Part shown: positions 1 through 13,547 of the stretch, in pieces | How the letters are laid out: the number at the start of each line of letters is the position of its first letter | How positions within the stretch are numbered: position 1 is the stretch's first letter | Assembly (NCBI GenBank): GCA_943704415.1 | Contig: CALSCO010001598.1 | Location: 1-26,343, forward strand | Source: Parvularia atlantis | Taxonomy: Eukaryota > Opisthokonta > Rotosphaerida | DNA length: 26,343 nucleotides | Direction of reading: 5' to 3' | Translations under genes and position numbers: made by a program | The notes under the pieces: model-generated | Database searches by the model: none | What the model was told of the DNA's origin: nothing | What the model saw: the letters and a program-made list of their open reading frames with translations, nothing else

Positions 1-67
1 CGCCGCCCGCCGCCGCACACCGCGCACAGCCCCGAGGCGCCGCCCTGCAAGCACACAGCGCACGGCC

Positions 68-1273
68 ATGTCGGGCTCCACCAAGGCGCGGCTCAACATC
101 TTCCCAACGCGCATGTGCGGCGACGTGCCACGCGGCTCAGGACGCTCACGGGGCGCGGGCGCGCAGGGCGCTCACGGGCGTCAAGGCGCGTCTCAAGGGC
201 GCCAAGACCGGCTACAGTCTGCTCAAGAAAAAGTCGGACGCGCTCACGCTCAAGTTCCGCGCGATCACCAAGAAGATCATGGAGGCGCGGCGGCGGCACG
301 CTGTGCGCGCGAGCCGTGCAGCTGATCAGCGCCGCGCGCACAGAACAAGAAGCTCATGGGCTCGCTCATGCAGGAGGCCGCGTTCGCCTTCGCACAGGTG
401 GTCTACGTCAGCGGCGACAAGATTGGGTGCGCGGGCGGCGGCGCAACGTGCGCAGCGTGCCCAGCTGATCACACGTCCACCTCGCGCGCAGCCTGCAAGT
501 GCGCGAGAACGCGGCCCAGGCCACGCTGCGCGTCCGGTCCAAGATGGAGAACGTGGCTGGTGTGCAGCTGCCGCAGTTCGAGTCGCTCACAGAGGGCAAC
601 GACGGTGCGCACCCCGCGCATGCACCGCGCACACAACAGCTCATACCCCGCGCCAGTGTTCGAGCTGACCGGCCTCGGCCGCGGCGGCCAGCAGATCCAG
701 TCGTGCAAGAAGACGTACAAAACAGCGGTGCAGATGCTCGTCGAGCTCGCGTCGCAGCAGGCACGCCCGTCCGCGGCCGTGCCCCTCTGCGCACGGCGGC
801 TGAGCCTCGCTCGCAGACGTCGTTCGTGATCCTGGACGAGGTCATCAAGATGACCAACCGCCGCGTCAACGCGATCGAGCACGTCATCATCCCGCGCATC
901 GAAAACACCATCTCGTACATCGTCTCTGAGCTGGACGAGCAGGACCGTGAGGAGTTTTTCCGGCACGCGCGCCCGCCCGCCCGCCGCGTGCCGCTCCATC
1001 TGACGCGTTGCACATGCGCGCGCACACAGGTTGAAGAAGGTGCAGGACAAGAAGAAGCGTGACCGCGCCAAGGACGAGGGCGCCAAGAAGGCCAAGGCGA
1101 TCGCGGCCGCGGCGGCCAACGGCGTTGACGCAAACAGTGCGCGTGGCCGCGAGCGTGCGCACCCGGGGCTGACGCCCGCGCCGCGCGCAGTGGCGATCAT
1201 GTCGGCACCCATGGCCGCAGCACCAGCCAAGAGCATGCTCAACGAGGACGACGACGAGGACCTGGTCGTGTGA
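68..1273 (+). CDS. VMA8: V-type proton ATPase subunit D (central stalk of V1)
   Basis: This is subunit D of the V1 rotor stalk, which couples ATP hydrolysis to proton pumping at vacuole and endosome membranes. Exons: 68-114, 167-284, 344-426, 492-604, 657-760, 817-962, 1030-1136, 1191-1273, giving 266 aa (family about 250). The N-terminus [19 protein letters not shown], the block ENVAGVQLP and the signature [17 protein letters not shown] match the family closely, ending in an acidic EDDDEDLVV tail. Introns 285-343, 761-816 and 963-1029 begin with GC, not GT. For the first, a GT donor at 303 exists but would add about six residues that the family lacks. Intron 1137-1190 is 54 nt, in frame and stop-free, and is called from its donor, branch and acceptor motifs. 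The ATG at 68 gives the expected [13 protein letters not shown] start. The 67 bases before it are GC-rich leader. The identity is secure; the last intron is inferred. Confidence 0.95.
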
Positions 1274-1545
1274 ACGGGCAAACATCTTCTTCTTCCGCTG
1301 TTACGTGTTCATCCGTGGCGTCCCCATTCACCTCCCGCGCGCCATCTGCAGCACCGCCGCCGCCAGCGACACGCCCTGCTGCGCCGCGGCGGCAACGAGC
1401 GGCAGCAGCCCCTGCGGCACCGGGGCGGGGGCCGGCAGCGGCGGCGGTGCTGGCGTTTGCGCCGCTGCGACCGTCACGCGCGGCCGTGCGAGCCACGACG
1501 CTGCGATGCGCCCGTCAGCACCGCAGCCACCGGAGCGCGTCGCGC
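1274..1545. other. convergent intergenic spacer
   Basis: This spacer lies between the stop of V-ATPase subunit D and the stop of the converging orphan gene. It is GC-rich and low in complexity, with CCGCCG and GGCGG runs and a short TTCTTCTTCC pyrimidine patch at about 1284-1295. I see no conserved protein, RNA gene or clear AATAAA-type signal. It must hold both 3' ends. Confidence 0.5.
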
Positions 1546-2936
1546 CTACGCACGCGTCAGCGGCACAAAGCGGTGCACGTAGGGCTCGGTTGTCGCAGTT
1601 GCCGAGACCGCGGGCGCACCGCTGCGCGCGAGCTCAGCCCAACGTCCACGTGCGCCGGAGACGCACTAGGGCGACGTCTGCACGGTGTAGCGCGTGCAGA
1701 TCAGCACCCGGCGCGGCGTGCCGGCCAGGACCGCGGCGACCTCGTGCCTGGCGAGCCGTCGCGCGTGGGCCAACAGCGGCAGCGCGCGGCGAGCGACGCA
1801 CCACGGCTGCTGCACGTGCACGCGCGTGCCGGGCGCGACCTGGTCGTGCGACGTCGCCTTGCTCGTCACCAGGCACAGCAGGTCCATCGGGCTTCGCTGC
1901 AGCCGCTGCTGCTCCGCGACGGCGACGGCGCGGCACTCGGCGAGCATGAACGTGCCTAGCGCAGGCGTCAGACACTTGCACCCTTGCGTGATTGCACGCA
2001 CCCTCCTGGCGCAGCGACGTCACGTCAAAAACGAGCTCCGGGTCGCCCGGCTGCCGCACGGCGTGCATGTACTGCTCGCGCGAGAGCACGCGGCGCAGCT
2101 GCTCGCTCAACGGGCCGCGCGGGCTGCTGCGGTGCGGCCGCTGTCAGCACAGCGCGGCGCGTATCACGGTATCACGGTCGCAGCAGCACACGCACTGCCG
2201 CCCGCCGCGCCGCCGCGTCGGGCTGCTGTTGAGCGGGTCGCCCGGCCGCCCCGCGCGCGTGGGCGAGCGGCCGTTGACCGCCGCGAGCTGGGCTTCCGTG
2301 AGCGCGAACGACAGCGCGGCCGGCGCCGCGGGCGGTGTCGACGGCGCCTGCGCGAGCATCGCCAGCAGCTCGCGGTCCGAGACCTCGTCCTCCTCCTCCG
2401 CCTCCTCGCCGCTGCCGCGCGCCGGCAAGTCGTCATTGGCGCCAAAGTCAAGCCGCGCGGCCACGCCGTCTGTGTGCGCGCGCTGCGTCAGCTACCGCGA
2501 CTGCATGCACGCGCCCCACACGCACCCAACGGACGCGGCGCCACGACAAACTGCAGCAGCGCCGGCGTCTCGGCCGCGTACGGCGACGCGCCTAGGCTCA
2601 CCGGCACCGCGCGCCGCACACTCGTCGGCGCGGGCTGCAGCGTGAAGCTGATCGGCTCCCCGCCACTGCCGCTGCCACCCTCGCACGCCCACGCCGGCAG
2701 CCGGCGCACGGTGCTCGTCGCGGGCCGCCGTGGCGCGCTCGCGGGCGCCGGCGTGGCGTCGAACGCGATCACGCCGCTCGCCTCCTCGTCCGCGCGCCAC
2801 CACGCGCGCCGCCGCTGCTTCGTCGGCGGCTCGCTGTCGGCGTGGTAGAACTCAAAGTCGTCTGCGCCGCGCGCGCACGTCAGCGGCGAGCGAGGGTCGC
2901 CGCAACGAGTAGTGGCGCGACCGCACCGCGCGCCAT
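1546..2936 (-). CDS. orphan protein, acidic/Pro-Ala-rich N-terminal half, conserved-looking C-terminal half
   Basis: I do not recognise this gene. Exons on the minus strand: 2936-2927, 2861-2526, 2469-2196, 2126-2002, 1955-1667, 1621-1546, giving 369 aa. All five introns are GTGCGN...CTGAC-like...AG. The third has a tandem NAGNAG acceptor (AG at 2128-2127 or 2125-2124). The last intron (1666-1622) overlaps an apparent TAG; splicing it continues the frame to a stop at 1546. The first exon is only 10 nt (MAR plus one base). Residues 1-210 are low in complexity, with an acidic stretch EEAEEEDEVSD. From about residue 220 the sequence looks globular: SEQLRRVLSREQYMHAV, then LVFDVTSL, then strands such as MDLLCLVTSKATS, APGTRVHVQQPW and RRVLICTRYTV. 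That pattern could be a small beta-barrel (OB-like), but this is a guess. It shares a start region with acyl-CoA oxidase. Confidence 0.6.
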
Positions 2937-2973
2937 GGTGATGAACTGTCACCGTTTCCACCCTGGTCACGTG
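2937..2973. promoter_or_regulatory. 37-bp divergent promoter with paired CACGTG sites
   Basis: Only 37 bases separate the start codon of the orphan gene (ATG read from 2936) and that of acyl-CoA oxidase (ATG at 2974). A CACGTG palindrome sits at 2968-2973, abutting the ATG. A second lies at 2978-2983, 10 bp further, inside codons 2-4. CACGTG is the classic bHLH/bZIP core. Its use here is inferred. An alternative in-frame oxidase ATG at 2935 would overlap the other gene's ATG (CCATGG), so 2974 is preferred. Confidence 0.45.
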
Positions 2974-5778
2974 ATGGCACGTGGTAGAGTAGAGCGCGTT
3001 GCGTCGCACCTCGCCGCCGAGGCCGAGGCCGACGAGGGCGGTCTGACGGCGCTGCTGCTGGGCACGCGCGAGGCCGTGCACCGCGAGGCCGTGTTCCGTG
3101 CCGTGCGCGACGACGCGCTGTTCAAGTACGACTACAACGCGACCAAGGAAGCGTGCGCGCGTCCCGAGATTCGTCGCTACCCGCCCGCCCCGGCCCGCTC
3201 ATGGCGCCGCACAGGCAGCGCCAGGTCGCCGTTGCGCGCGTCAAGCGCCTGATTGCGCTCGGCTTCGTCAACCCGTACGACGAGAGGTGCCGCGCGCAGT
3301 GTGCGCGTGCGCTCGCGCTCACGCTTACGCTGTGCACAGCGACTTTGAGCGGACGCAGCAGTACGCCGACGCCGTCAACCTAATCGACCACTCGGTCAAC
3401 ACGCTCATCGGTGCCCAGCTTGTGCTGTTTGCCGGTTCGATCCGCAAGCTCGGCACCGAGGTGCATCACGAGCGCTACCTAAAGCGCGCCGAGGCGATGG
3501 AGCTGAGCGGGTGCTTTGCGATGACCGAGGTGCGCCATGCCCCGCGCGCGCGCGCGCGCCACGCCGCGCACGGCCTGACACCGCGCGCAGCTCGGTCACG
3601 GCTCCAACGTGCGCGGGCTCGAGACCACGGCGACGTTCGACCCGGCCGCCGACGAGTTTGTCATCCATACGCCGACCGAGACGGCGCAAAAGTACTGGGT
3701 GCGTGCCTTGCTCCTTGCAGCGATGCGCGCACGCGCACGCGCACGCGCATGTCTGACGCCGGCACGCACGCATGCAGATCGGCAACGGCGTGGACGCGCA
3801 CATGGCCACGGTGTTTGCGCAGCTGATCGTCAAGGGCGTCAACTACGGCGTGCACGCGATCTTGGTGCCGCTGCGGTGCGCCGTGCCCGACCGGCCTATG
3901 CGCCCGCTCACGCCGCGATGTGCGCATGTGGCAGCGACCCGCAGACGCACCGCATCCTGCCCGGCATCACCGTGCGCGATTGCGGCCTCAAGCAAGGCAT
4001 GTGCGTTGCCGTCTGCCGCGACCGAACGTGCGCGCGGTTGCTGAGCCGTTCGATCGCACAATCAGCAACGGCGTGGCCAACGCGCGCCTGTGGTTTGACC
4101 ACGTCCGCGTCCCGCGCGAGAACCTGCTCAACCGCTTCGGGAGCGTGGCGCGCGACGGATCGTACGAGTCGCTCATCGCCGACAACGACATGCGCTTCGC
4201 GGCCACGATCGGTGCGCGGGCCCGTTGCGTGCGTGTGGCGACTGCTGAGCGCCGCACGCACGCAGCCAACCTGCTCGTGGGCCGCGTGGGCCTGATCTCG
4301 GGCGCCAACGGCGCGGCGCGCATCGCCCTGGCCACGTGCGCCCTTTGTGCTTGCACGCTGCCGGTCCTCACACCCCACCGGGGCCAGGGCCGTGCGGTAC
4401 GCGCATACGCGGCGCCAGTTTGGCCCGCCCAACGGGCCCGAGACGCCCATCATTGACTACACGACAACGCAGGCACGCGCATGACCGTTGCGCCGCGGGA
4501 ACGTTGACCCTCTCGGCGGCCGCAGCTGCGCCTGCTGCCCACGCTCGCCACGACGTACGCCCACCACTTTATCATCCAGCGCGTGTCGTGCGACTTTTAC
4601 GTGGCCCAGCGCGACATGGACATGGACGCAATCAAGGCACGCGTGCCGTTCCGACAACTGCGCGCTCACCCGTGATCACGCCCGCAGAACATCCACCTGC
4701 TGCTGAGCGGGCTCAAGGCCCTGTGCTCGTGGCACTGCGCCGAGACGCTCTCGCTCGCGCGCGAGGCGTGTGGCGGCCAGGGTGCGCTGCCGCGGCCCCG
4801 CGCGCGCCCCTGTTTCCTCACGCGCCGCGCCTCCACAGGCTATAAGGCGAGCAACCGCATCGGCTTCATGATGGTGCGCCCCGGCGCAGATGTGGGCATG
4901 GGGCGGCTGACGCGCCGTCCAGGGCGAGACCGACGTGATGAAGACGTACGAGGGCGACAACATGGTGCTGCTGCAGGGGGTGCGCCGGCCGGCCGCTGCA
5001 TCGCCGCGCGACCCGCTGACTTTGCCCGCTCCAGCTCGCGCGCGACCTCGTGCGACGCAAGTACCCGGACGTCGCTGCGCTGCGCGGCGACCTCGAGCTG
5101 CGCACGAGCACGGACGATGCGCTGCTGCGCAACAGCGACCACCAGCTGCGCCTGTTCCGCCTGCGCGAGGTGCGTTGTGGCAGTGGAGACGTCGTGATGA
5201 GCGGCTCATCGCTTGCGCTGGCCAGGCCGACCTGGTCACGCGTCTCGCCGCCGCGCTCGACGCCACGGGCAAGGCGGGTGCGACGGTGGCCGACGCGATG
5301 CAGACGTACGCGCTGCTGGCGGTCGACGCCGCGCGCGCACACACCGAGCGGCTCGTGTTTGAGCACATGGTCGCGGTGTGTGCGGCCTCGGTTGGACGCG
5401 AGCGCGCGCTGACCCGCCGTCGATCAGGTCGAGAAGAACGCGCAGGCCGAGCCGCGCGTGCAGGGCCCGCTGGCGCGCCTGCGTTCGCTCTACGCCGTGT
5501 ACCGCCTCGACCGCGACCCGAGCTTCCTGCGCGGCCAGTACCTCTCGCCGGCCAAGGCAGACGCGGTGTCGCGCCTGCTCGTTGCGCTGCTGGGCGAGGT
5601 CAAGCGCGTGCGTGCTGGCTGCGCGCACATCGCGACGGAGCGGCGGTGCTGATCCGCTGCCCGCGTCACCCAGGTCGCCCTGCCGCTCGTCAACGCGTTC
5701 GCCATCCCGGACTTCCTCCTGGGCGAGATCGCGGGCGACTGGGTCGCGGCCAACGCGCGCGACGTCGAATGGCACTAG
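2974..5778 (+). CDS. ACOX: peroxisomal acyl-CoA oxidase with N-terminal PTS2
   Basis: This enzyme performs the first step of peroxisomal beta-oxidation: FAD-dependent desaturation of acyl-CoA, releasing H2O2. Exons: 2974-3152, 3215-3286, 3340-3529, 3589-3698, 3778-3875, 3935-4000, 4065-4211, 4266-4335, 4388-4472, 4526-4636, 4688-4781, 4839-4873, 4923-4979, 5035-5169, 5226-5375, 5428-5607, 5674-5778, giving 627 aa. Family landmarks in order: [20 protein letters not shown] (FAD/substrate loop), [30 protein letters not shown], and [11 protein letters not shown] with the catalytic Glu. Residues 5-13, RVERVASHL, fit the PTS2 consensus R-(L/V)-x5-H-L exactly. The C-terminus DVEWH is not a PTS1, which most relatives carry. 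Introns 4473-4525 and 4637-4687 start with GCACGC. Paralogue class (ACOX1/2/3) is not assigned. Confidence 0.95.
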
Positions 5779-5837
5779 CGGGACGTAGTGACTAGCCGAC
5801 ATGAGCACCGCATGGCCGCACATTCGTGACAGCCGCC

Positions 5838-8800
5838 ATGTCAGAGCCGTCGTCGCTGCTGCGCGAGCTCGAGCTCGCCGTGGAGCGGCTGCGGCAGGTG
5901 CCGACGATCGAGGACGACACGCCCGAGCTCGTGCCGTTCCTGCAGGTGCTCGAGAAGGTCCTGCGCAACGGGCTGCGCGGTGCGCGCGCGTGCTGCACGC
6001 CTGCGGCGGCAGTCGCTCACGGCGGCTGATCCTCCTCCAGCCAAGACCAACTTTATCGGGTACGAGCGCCGCGACTACTGGAACTGGATGGAGAGCCTGC
6101 AGAAGAACAACGCGCTGCACTACGAGCTCACGCACGCCAAGAACGTGCTCGAGGCCAAGACGCCGCAGGGCAAGGGCCGCGCGTTTATTCGCTTCGCCCT
6201 CGTTGAGAAGTCGCTCGCGGACGCCGTGCAGCTGCTGCTCGTCGACGCCAAGCTGAAGGAGTGCGTTCAGGGGGCTCCCTGCGCGTGCGCCGCGCCGCCT
6301 GCTCACGGCGCGCCGCAGAGAGTTCTACTCGTCGCGCGCGTTCCTCCGCAACGAGTTTTGCGCCAACGCGCTCACGACGCTGCTGTACGAGGTGCGGGCG
6401 TGGCGGCGCGGCGCCGGCCTGGGCAGCCCTGACGGCCGCGCAGGTCAGCGGCCTGACATTCAACCTGACCAAGACCAATGTCGACCTGGACAACTCGTGG
6501 ACGGCCGTGCGCAGGTGCGAGCGGCCACCCGGCGCGCATCACCGCCCTCACGCGCCGCTGGCAGCGACTCGCGCAAGGGGTCCGAGCCGTCACCTGCCAA
6601 GCTGCCACCACAGCCGACCACGCCGACCGTGCAGGCCCTGCCGGAGCCGCCGCCGTCGGACGCCACCGCCGCCGAGGACATCAGCTGGACCGACGAGAAG
6701 GCCGCGCTCGATGTGCGTGCGCGGTAACACGCAGCGCAGCGCCTGCTCAGCCCGACGCATGCGCGCAGTCGACGATCGAGGCGCTCAAGCTGCAGATGCG
6801 CGGGGTCGAGAACAAGCGCACAGCGGCCGAGCGCGCCTGGGCGCAGCTCAAGACGGAGCTGCTCGGGCGGATCAGCGCGCTGCAGGTGCAAGACGGCCTG
6901 CGCACTGCCCGCGGCGCCTCACGTCTCGTTCAGGAGCAGGTCAGCGCGTTTGAGGCGCAGGTGCGCGGCGGGCGCTCGCCCGAGACCACGCCGCCCGCCG
7001 CGCCCGTGGACCTCGTGCGCCAGGTCGAGCGGCTCGCGCGCGAGCTCGAGGGCGAGAAGGCGCGCAACGTGCTGGTGTGCTTGCTGCTCGCGCGCCACAC
7101 GCACCCGCTGAGCCGAACTGCGTGCCAGGTCGAGTCGACCGAGCTGCGAGAGAAGCAGCTGTACTACGAGAATTTGCTGCAGCTGCAGGCGTCCGGTGCG
7201 GCGTCTTGCGCGTTCGGCGGGCCGCGCTGATAGTCGTGCAGGCGCCGAGGTCTCGCTGGCCGAGCTGACGCGGCGGGACGAGGAGATCGCGCAGGTGCGA
7301 TAGCTCGTGTCGCAGTGCCGTCGTCTCACGCGCCGCGCAGCTCACGTCCGAGCTCAAGCACCGGCGCGACTGGATCCTGCAGACCGAGGTGTCGCGCACG
7401 GAGGAGCTCGCGGTTGAGAAGCAGCGCGCGCTCGAGCTGGCCGAGATGAAGCGGTGCGCGGCGTGTGGACGATGGGGTTAGTCGCTGTGCCACTGACGAT
7501 GCGGATGTCTCGGGCAGGCAGCTGGACCTGGAGCGCAAGCGCATCGCGAGCCTGCAGGGCCTCGTGGCCGACCTGGAGAAGAACCTGGCGATCAAAGCGT
7601 CGCAGCAGACCGAGGCACGCGCCGCCCCCTCGTGCGCGCCGCCGGGCTGAGCGCGCTGCGCAGAACGACGCGCAGCTGCAGGACCTGCACAACCGGCTCG
7701 ACAGCCTGAGCGAGCGCTGCGAGAAGTTTGAGAAGGCACGCTGGCAAACGCGCACACCGTCGCCGCTGACGCCGTCCGCAGGAGAACGAGCAGCTGCAGG
7801 ACGAGCTCAACGCAGAGAGCGCGGCGCGCAGGATGATGGAGGAGTCGTCGCGCAACATGGAGGAGGAGCTGCAGCGGTGCTGTGCGGCGCCCAGGCGCAC
7901 TGCGACCGCTCACGCGCCGCACAGGCTGTCGGCCAAGTACGAGCGCGACACGCTCAAGTACAACGAGCTGGTCAACAACGAGCGCAAAGAAAAGTCCGAG
8001 TTTGTGGGCGAGACGCAGAAGGTCCGCGGCCTGCCCGGCCGGCTGTGAGGCGCGCGCTGAGCCGCGCATGCGCTGCAGCTTCTCATTGACTTTCAGCGCG
8101 AGATCGAGGAGGAGAAGCTGCGGCGGTTCCAGATCCTGAAGCATCTCGAGGTGCGTCGGCGTACCACGGCGATCGATCTGACGTGCGCCGCGCCGCGCAA
8201 GGCCGAGCGGGCGCGCATTACGATGCAAAAGTGGACTAAGGACAACGACGCAACGGCGTGCTTGTCGTGCAAGCTCGAGTTTACGCTGTTCAGGCGGCGG
8301 GTGCGCGGTGCTCCTCTCGCCCAGTCCGAGCTGACGGCACGACGGGCGCCAGCACCACTGCCGCAGCTGCGGCAGGATCTTCTGCCACAGCTGCTCGTCG
8401 CGCACGGCGATGACGACGGCCGCGGCGTACCCCGTGCGCGTCTGCGACGACTGCTTCGCCAAGCTCGAGAGCCCCGAGGCGGCCTCGGTCTTCTCGTCGC
8501 TTGGCTCGGACCTGACCAAGGCGCGCGCGCGCACACCGTGCGGTCATCGGCGCGCTCAGCAGGCTGACGCGTGCGCGTGCAGGGCCTCGAGTCGTTCATG
8601 GGCTACTCGCGCGCGTCGCCGACGTCCGCGGACGGCGTCAACGGGGCGACACCGGGCGGGCCCGGCTCGCTGCCAAACACGAGTGCGGTGCCGATGCCCG
8701 CGCCCAAGGGCCTGTGCGTGTGTCCCCCCCCCCCCCCCCCCCCTATGCGCCGCCGCGCCGGCTCACACCGCCATCGCGCAGCACGCGCTACGGATCCACG

Positions 8801-8869
8801 CCGCGCTTCGGCACGCCGCCGCGCGGGTCCACGCTGGCGCGGCAGGGCACGCCCCCGCCCGCGCAGTGA
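5838..8869 (+). CDS. RUFY: RUN and FYVE domain coiled-coil protein (RUFY/Rabip4-like)
   Basis: This is an endosomal adaptor: a RUN domain (small-GTPase effector) at about residues 5-160, a long coiled coil at about 215-520, and a FYVE zinc finger that binds PI3P at about 535-600. Exons: 5838-5979, 6041-6260, 6319-6391, 6444-6514, 6565-6712, 6769-6885, 6934-7068, 7129-7195, 7242-7294, 7341-7453, 7518-7614, 7664-7735, 7782-7876, 7925-8021, 8079-8150, 8202-8300, 8353-8520, 8583-8713, 8782-8869, giving 685 aa. The RUN part shows FIGYERRDYWNWMESLQ. The FYVE part shows WTKDN, CLSC, RRRHHCRSCGRIFCHSC and RVCDDC, so all zinc ligands and the basic patch are present. After FYVE comes a Ser/Thr/Pro-rich tail of about 85 aa that ordinary RUFY proteins lack. 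Introns at 7615, 7736 and 8521 have GC donors. It starts 59 bp after acyl-CoA oxidase. The 7069 donor is the least certain boundary. Confidence 0.9.
8724..8743 (+). repeat. 20-base poly-C run inside the last RUFY intron
   Basis: An uninterrupted run of 20 C lies just 3' of the donor GTGCGTGTGT in intron 8714-8781. It is non-coding if that intron is spliced, which the downstream frame (LTRYGSTPRFG then stop) supports. Run length may vary in the population or be misread by sequencing. Confidence 0.9.
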
Positions 8870-8913
8870 GACACACGCATCAGTTGTGTCACGTTGCCGT
8901 GACTGGCTGTGCG

Positions 8914-10706
8914 ATGACGTCGGCGGTCAACGGCACGGCGCACGTCGAGGAGCCCTCGCTGGGCAACAGCAGCGTCGTGTCGGCGCTGTTCTGGTCGGCG
9001 CTGCCGCTGACGCTGGCGGCGTGCGCGCTGTCGGCGGCGGGCGTGGTGGCGCACCTGCGGCAGTTTGCCCAGCCGGCCAAGCAGCGCTACGTCGTGCGCA
9101 TCCTCTTCATGGTGCCGGTCTACACCGTCGTGTCCCAGGTCGGCATCGGCTTCCCCTGGGCCGCGCGCTACCTGGAGCTTCTGCGCGACTGCTGTGCGTG
9201 TGGCCCACGTGCGGCCCGTGCACGTCGCACCTGACACTGCGCGCGCAGACGAGGCCGTCGTCATCTACGCCTTCTTCATGCTCCTGGTCGAGTTCATCGG
9301 CGGCGAGGACGAGGTCCCGCGCGTGTTCAACGCGCGCCGTCTGCCCGAGCCCGGCGCCGAGGCCGAGCTGGACGACCCGGTCGGGTGCGCGCCACGCGCG
9401 GCAACGACAACAGCAGTCGCGCGCGTGGGCTCAACGTGTCCTGTCACGCACGCGGCCGCGCAGCCGGCCCGTGCGCCGCGAGGGCGAGAACGAGGACGAC
9501 GACGACGATGCCCCGCCGCCCATCAGCCTCGACAGCCGCAAGAGTGCCGACGCGCGCGACGCCCAGGCCGCCAAGCCGCGGCGCCACCGGTGGCTCGTCA
9601 CGCTTGGGCGGCTACTGTTCTTCTGGTGCGCGGCCCCCCACCTCCCGACGCGCGCAGGTGGGCTGACGCGACGGCGCCGCGAAACACGCAGGCGCCCCGA
9701 GAACCCCGACGAGGACCCGAAGCAGCTGTTCCTGTCGATCAAGCGCGGCATCCTGCAGTTCGTCGTGCTCATGCCGGTCATCTCGATCGCGACCGTGCTC
9801 TCGGACCTGTTCCAGGTGTTTGAGGACGGCGACTTCTCGCCCGAGCAGTCGTACGTGTGGCTGAGCACGGCGCACATCATCTCGGTGCGCGCCCCTGCAC
9901 CCGCCGTCGCGCCCCGGCCCTCAAGGTCGCGCGTAGGTCACCGTCGCCGTCATCTACCTCATCCGCTTCTACAACATCGCCTCGCACGAGCTCAAGCCGT
10001 ACCGGCCGCTGCCAAAGTTCCTCTGCATCAAGGCCGTCGTCTTTCTCTCGTTCTACCAGAACATCGTGCTGGCGGTCGTCTTTGCATACAGTGCGTTGCA
10101 TCGGGCGCGTGCGTCGTGCGCTCACGCGCGGGGGCGCGCAGTCGACACCGAGTCGCTCGAGTACACGGCCGCGACGCTGCAAAACTTCATGATCTGCGTC
10201 GAGATGAGCCTGGCGGCCGTCGCGCACCTGTTCTACTTCAGCCCGGCCGAGTACCAGTTTGACCGGCTGCAGGAGGTCGACGAGGGTGCGGCGCCTGTGC
10301 ACGTCGTTGCGACGCGCTGATGGCGCCTCGTCGCAGAGGAGGACGACGACCAGGGCGACGACGGGGAAGAGTACCAGCCGCGCAGGCGGCGGCGGGCGGG
10401 CAGCGGGCCGTTTGCGGCGCGCCTGACCATGTTCCAGGCGCTGCTCGCGTCGTTCCTGTGCCTCGACATCTACAACGACACAGTGTGCGCGCTGTCGACG
10501 CCTGGCTCGCCCTGCGCCGCGCCGGTGTGCTCACGGCGCGCGCCCGCGGCAGACGAACGTTCGGGCCGCGCGGGCAGCTGGTCGAACCGCTCATGGCCGC
10601 CGACGGCGACGACGACGCGGTCGTGTGGCGGGACGAGTCGGTGCACGGCAAGGGCGAGGCGGCTGGGGACGCGGCCGAAGATGACGCGCGCATGGTCACT
10701 GTGTAA
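8914..10706 (+). CDS. TMEM184: TMEM184 / organic solute transporter-alpha family membrane protein
   Basis: This is a seven-helix-type membrane protein of the OST-alpha/TMEM184 (DUF300) family; its substrate is unknown. Exons: 8914-9193, 9249-9384, 9464-9625, 9692-9884, 9937-10090, 10142-10285, 10337-10484, 10553-10706, giving 456 aa. Family blocks in order: HLRQFAQPAKQRYVVRILFM followed by VPVYTVVS, YEAVVIYAFFMLLVEFIGGE, KRGILQFVVLMPVISI, ELKPYRPLPKFLCIKAVVF, and LQNFMICVEMSLAAVAHLF. The short N-terminus has two N-glycosylation sequons (NGT, NSS). The loop after helix 3 is expanded and acidic (ENEDDDDDAPPP), and the C-terminal tail is acidic and likely cytosolic. The ATG at 8914 lies 44 bp after the RUFY stop. 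All seven introns use GT donors. Intron 9385-9463 (79 nt) could instead retain part of the loop. Confidence 0.9.
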
Positions 10707-10800
10707 GCATTCTGGAACTCCACAAACCAACTTGAAACAAGCAAGGGGGCGGCCCATGCACTCTCGCAGCCCCATGATGCACGAAAGGCAGGGAAGCGCT

Positions 10801-13547
<2,747 letters not shown>

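Noticed and set aside
1270-1959. Plus-strand frames over the 1270-2850 region
   Set aside because: These are antisense to the orphan gene, low in complexity and without splice logic on that strand.
1667-2120. Assigning the orphan protein to an OB-fold recombination or telomere factor
   Set aside because: Only a loose strand pattern supports it; no signature residues were found.
2935-2973. Upstream ATG at 2935 as the acyl-CoA oxidase start
   Set aside because: It would overlap the start codon of the divergent gene, add 13 residues of no known type, and bury the PTS2 further inside. It remains possible.
8571-10262. 563-codon open frame on the plus strand
   Set aside because: It runs across the end of the RUN-FYVE gene and several TMEM184 introns in the wrong frame. 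GC-rich DNA has few stops, and the composition (Arg/Ala/Pro) is that of a shadow frame.
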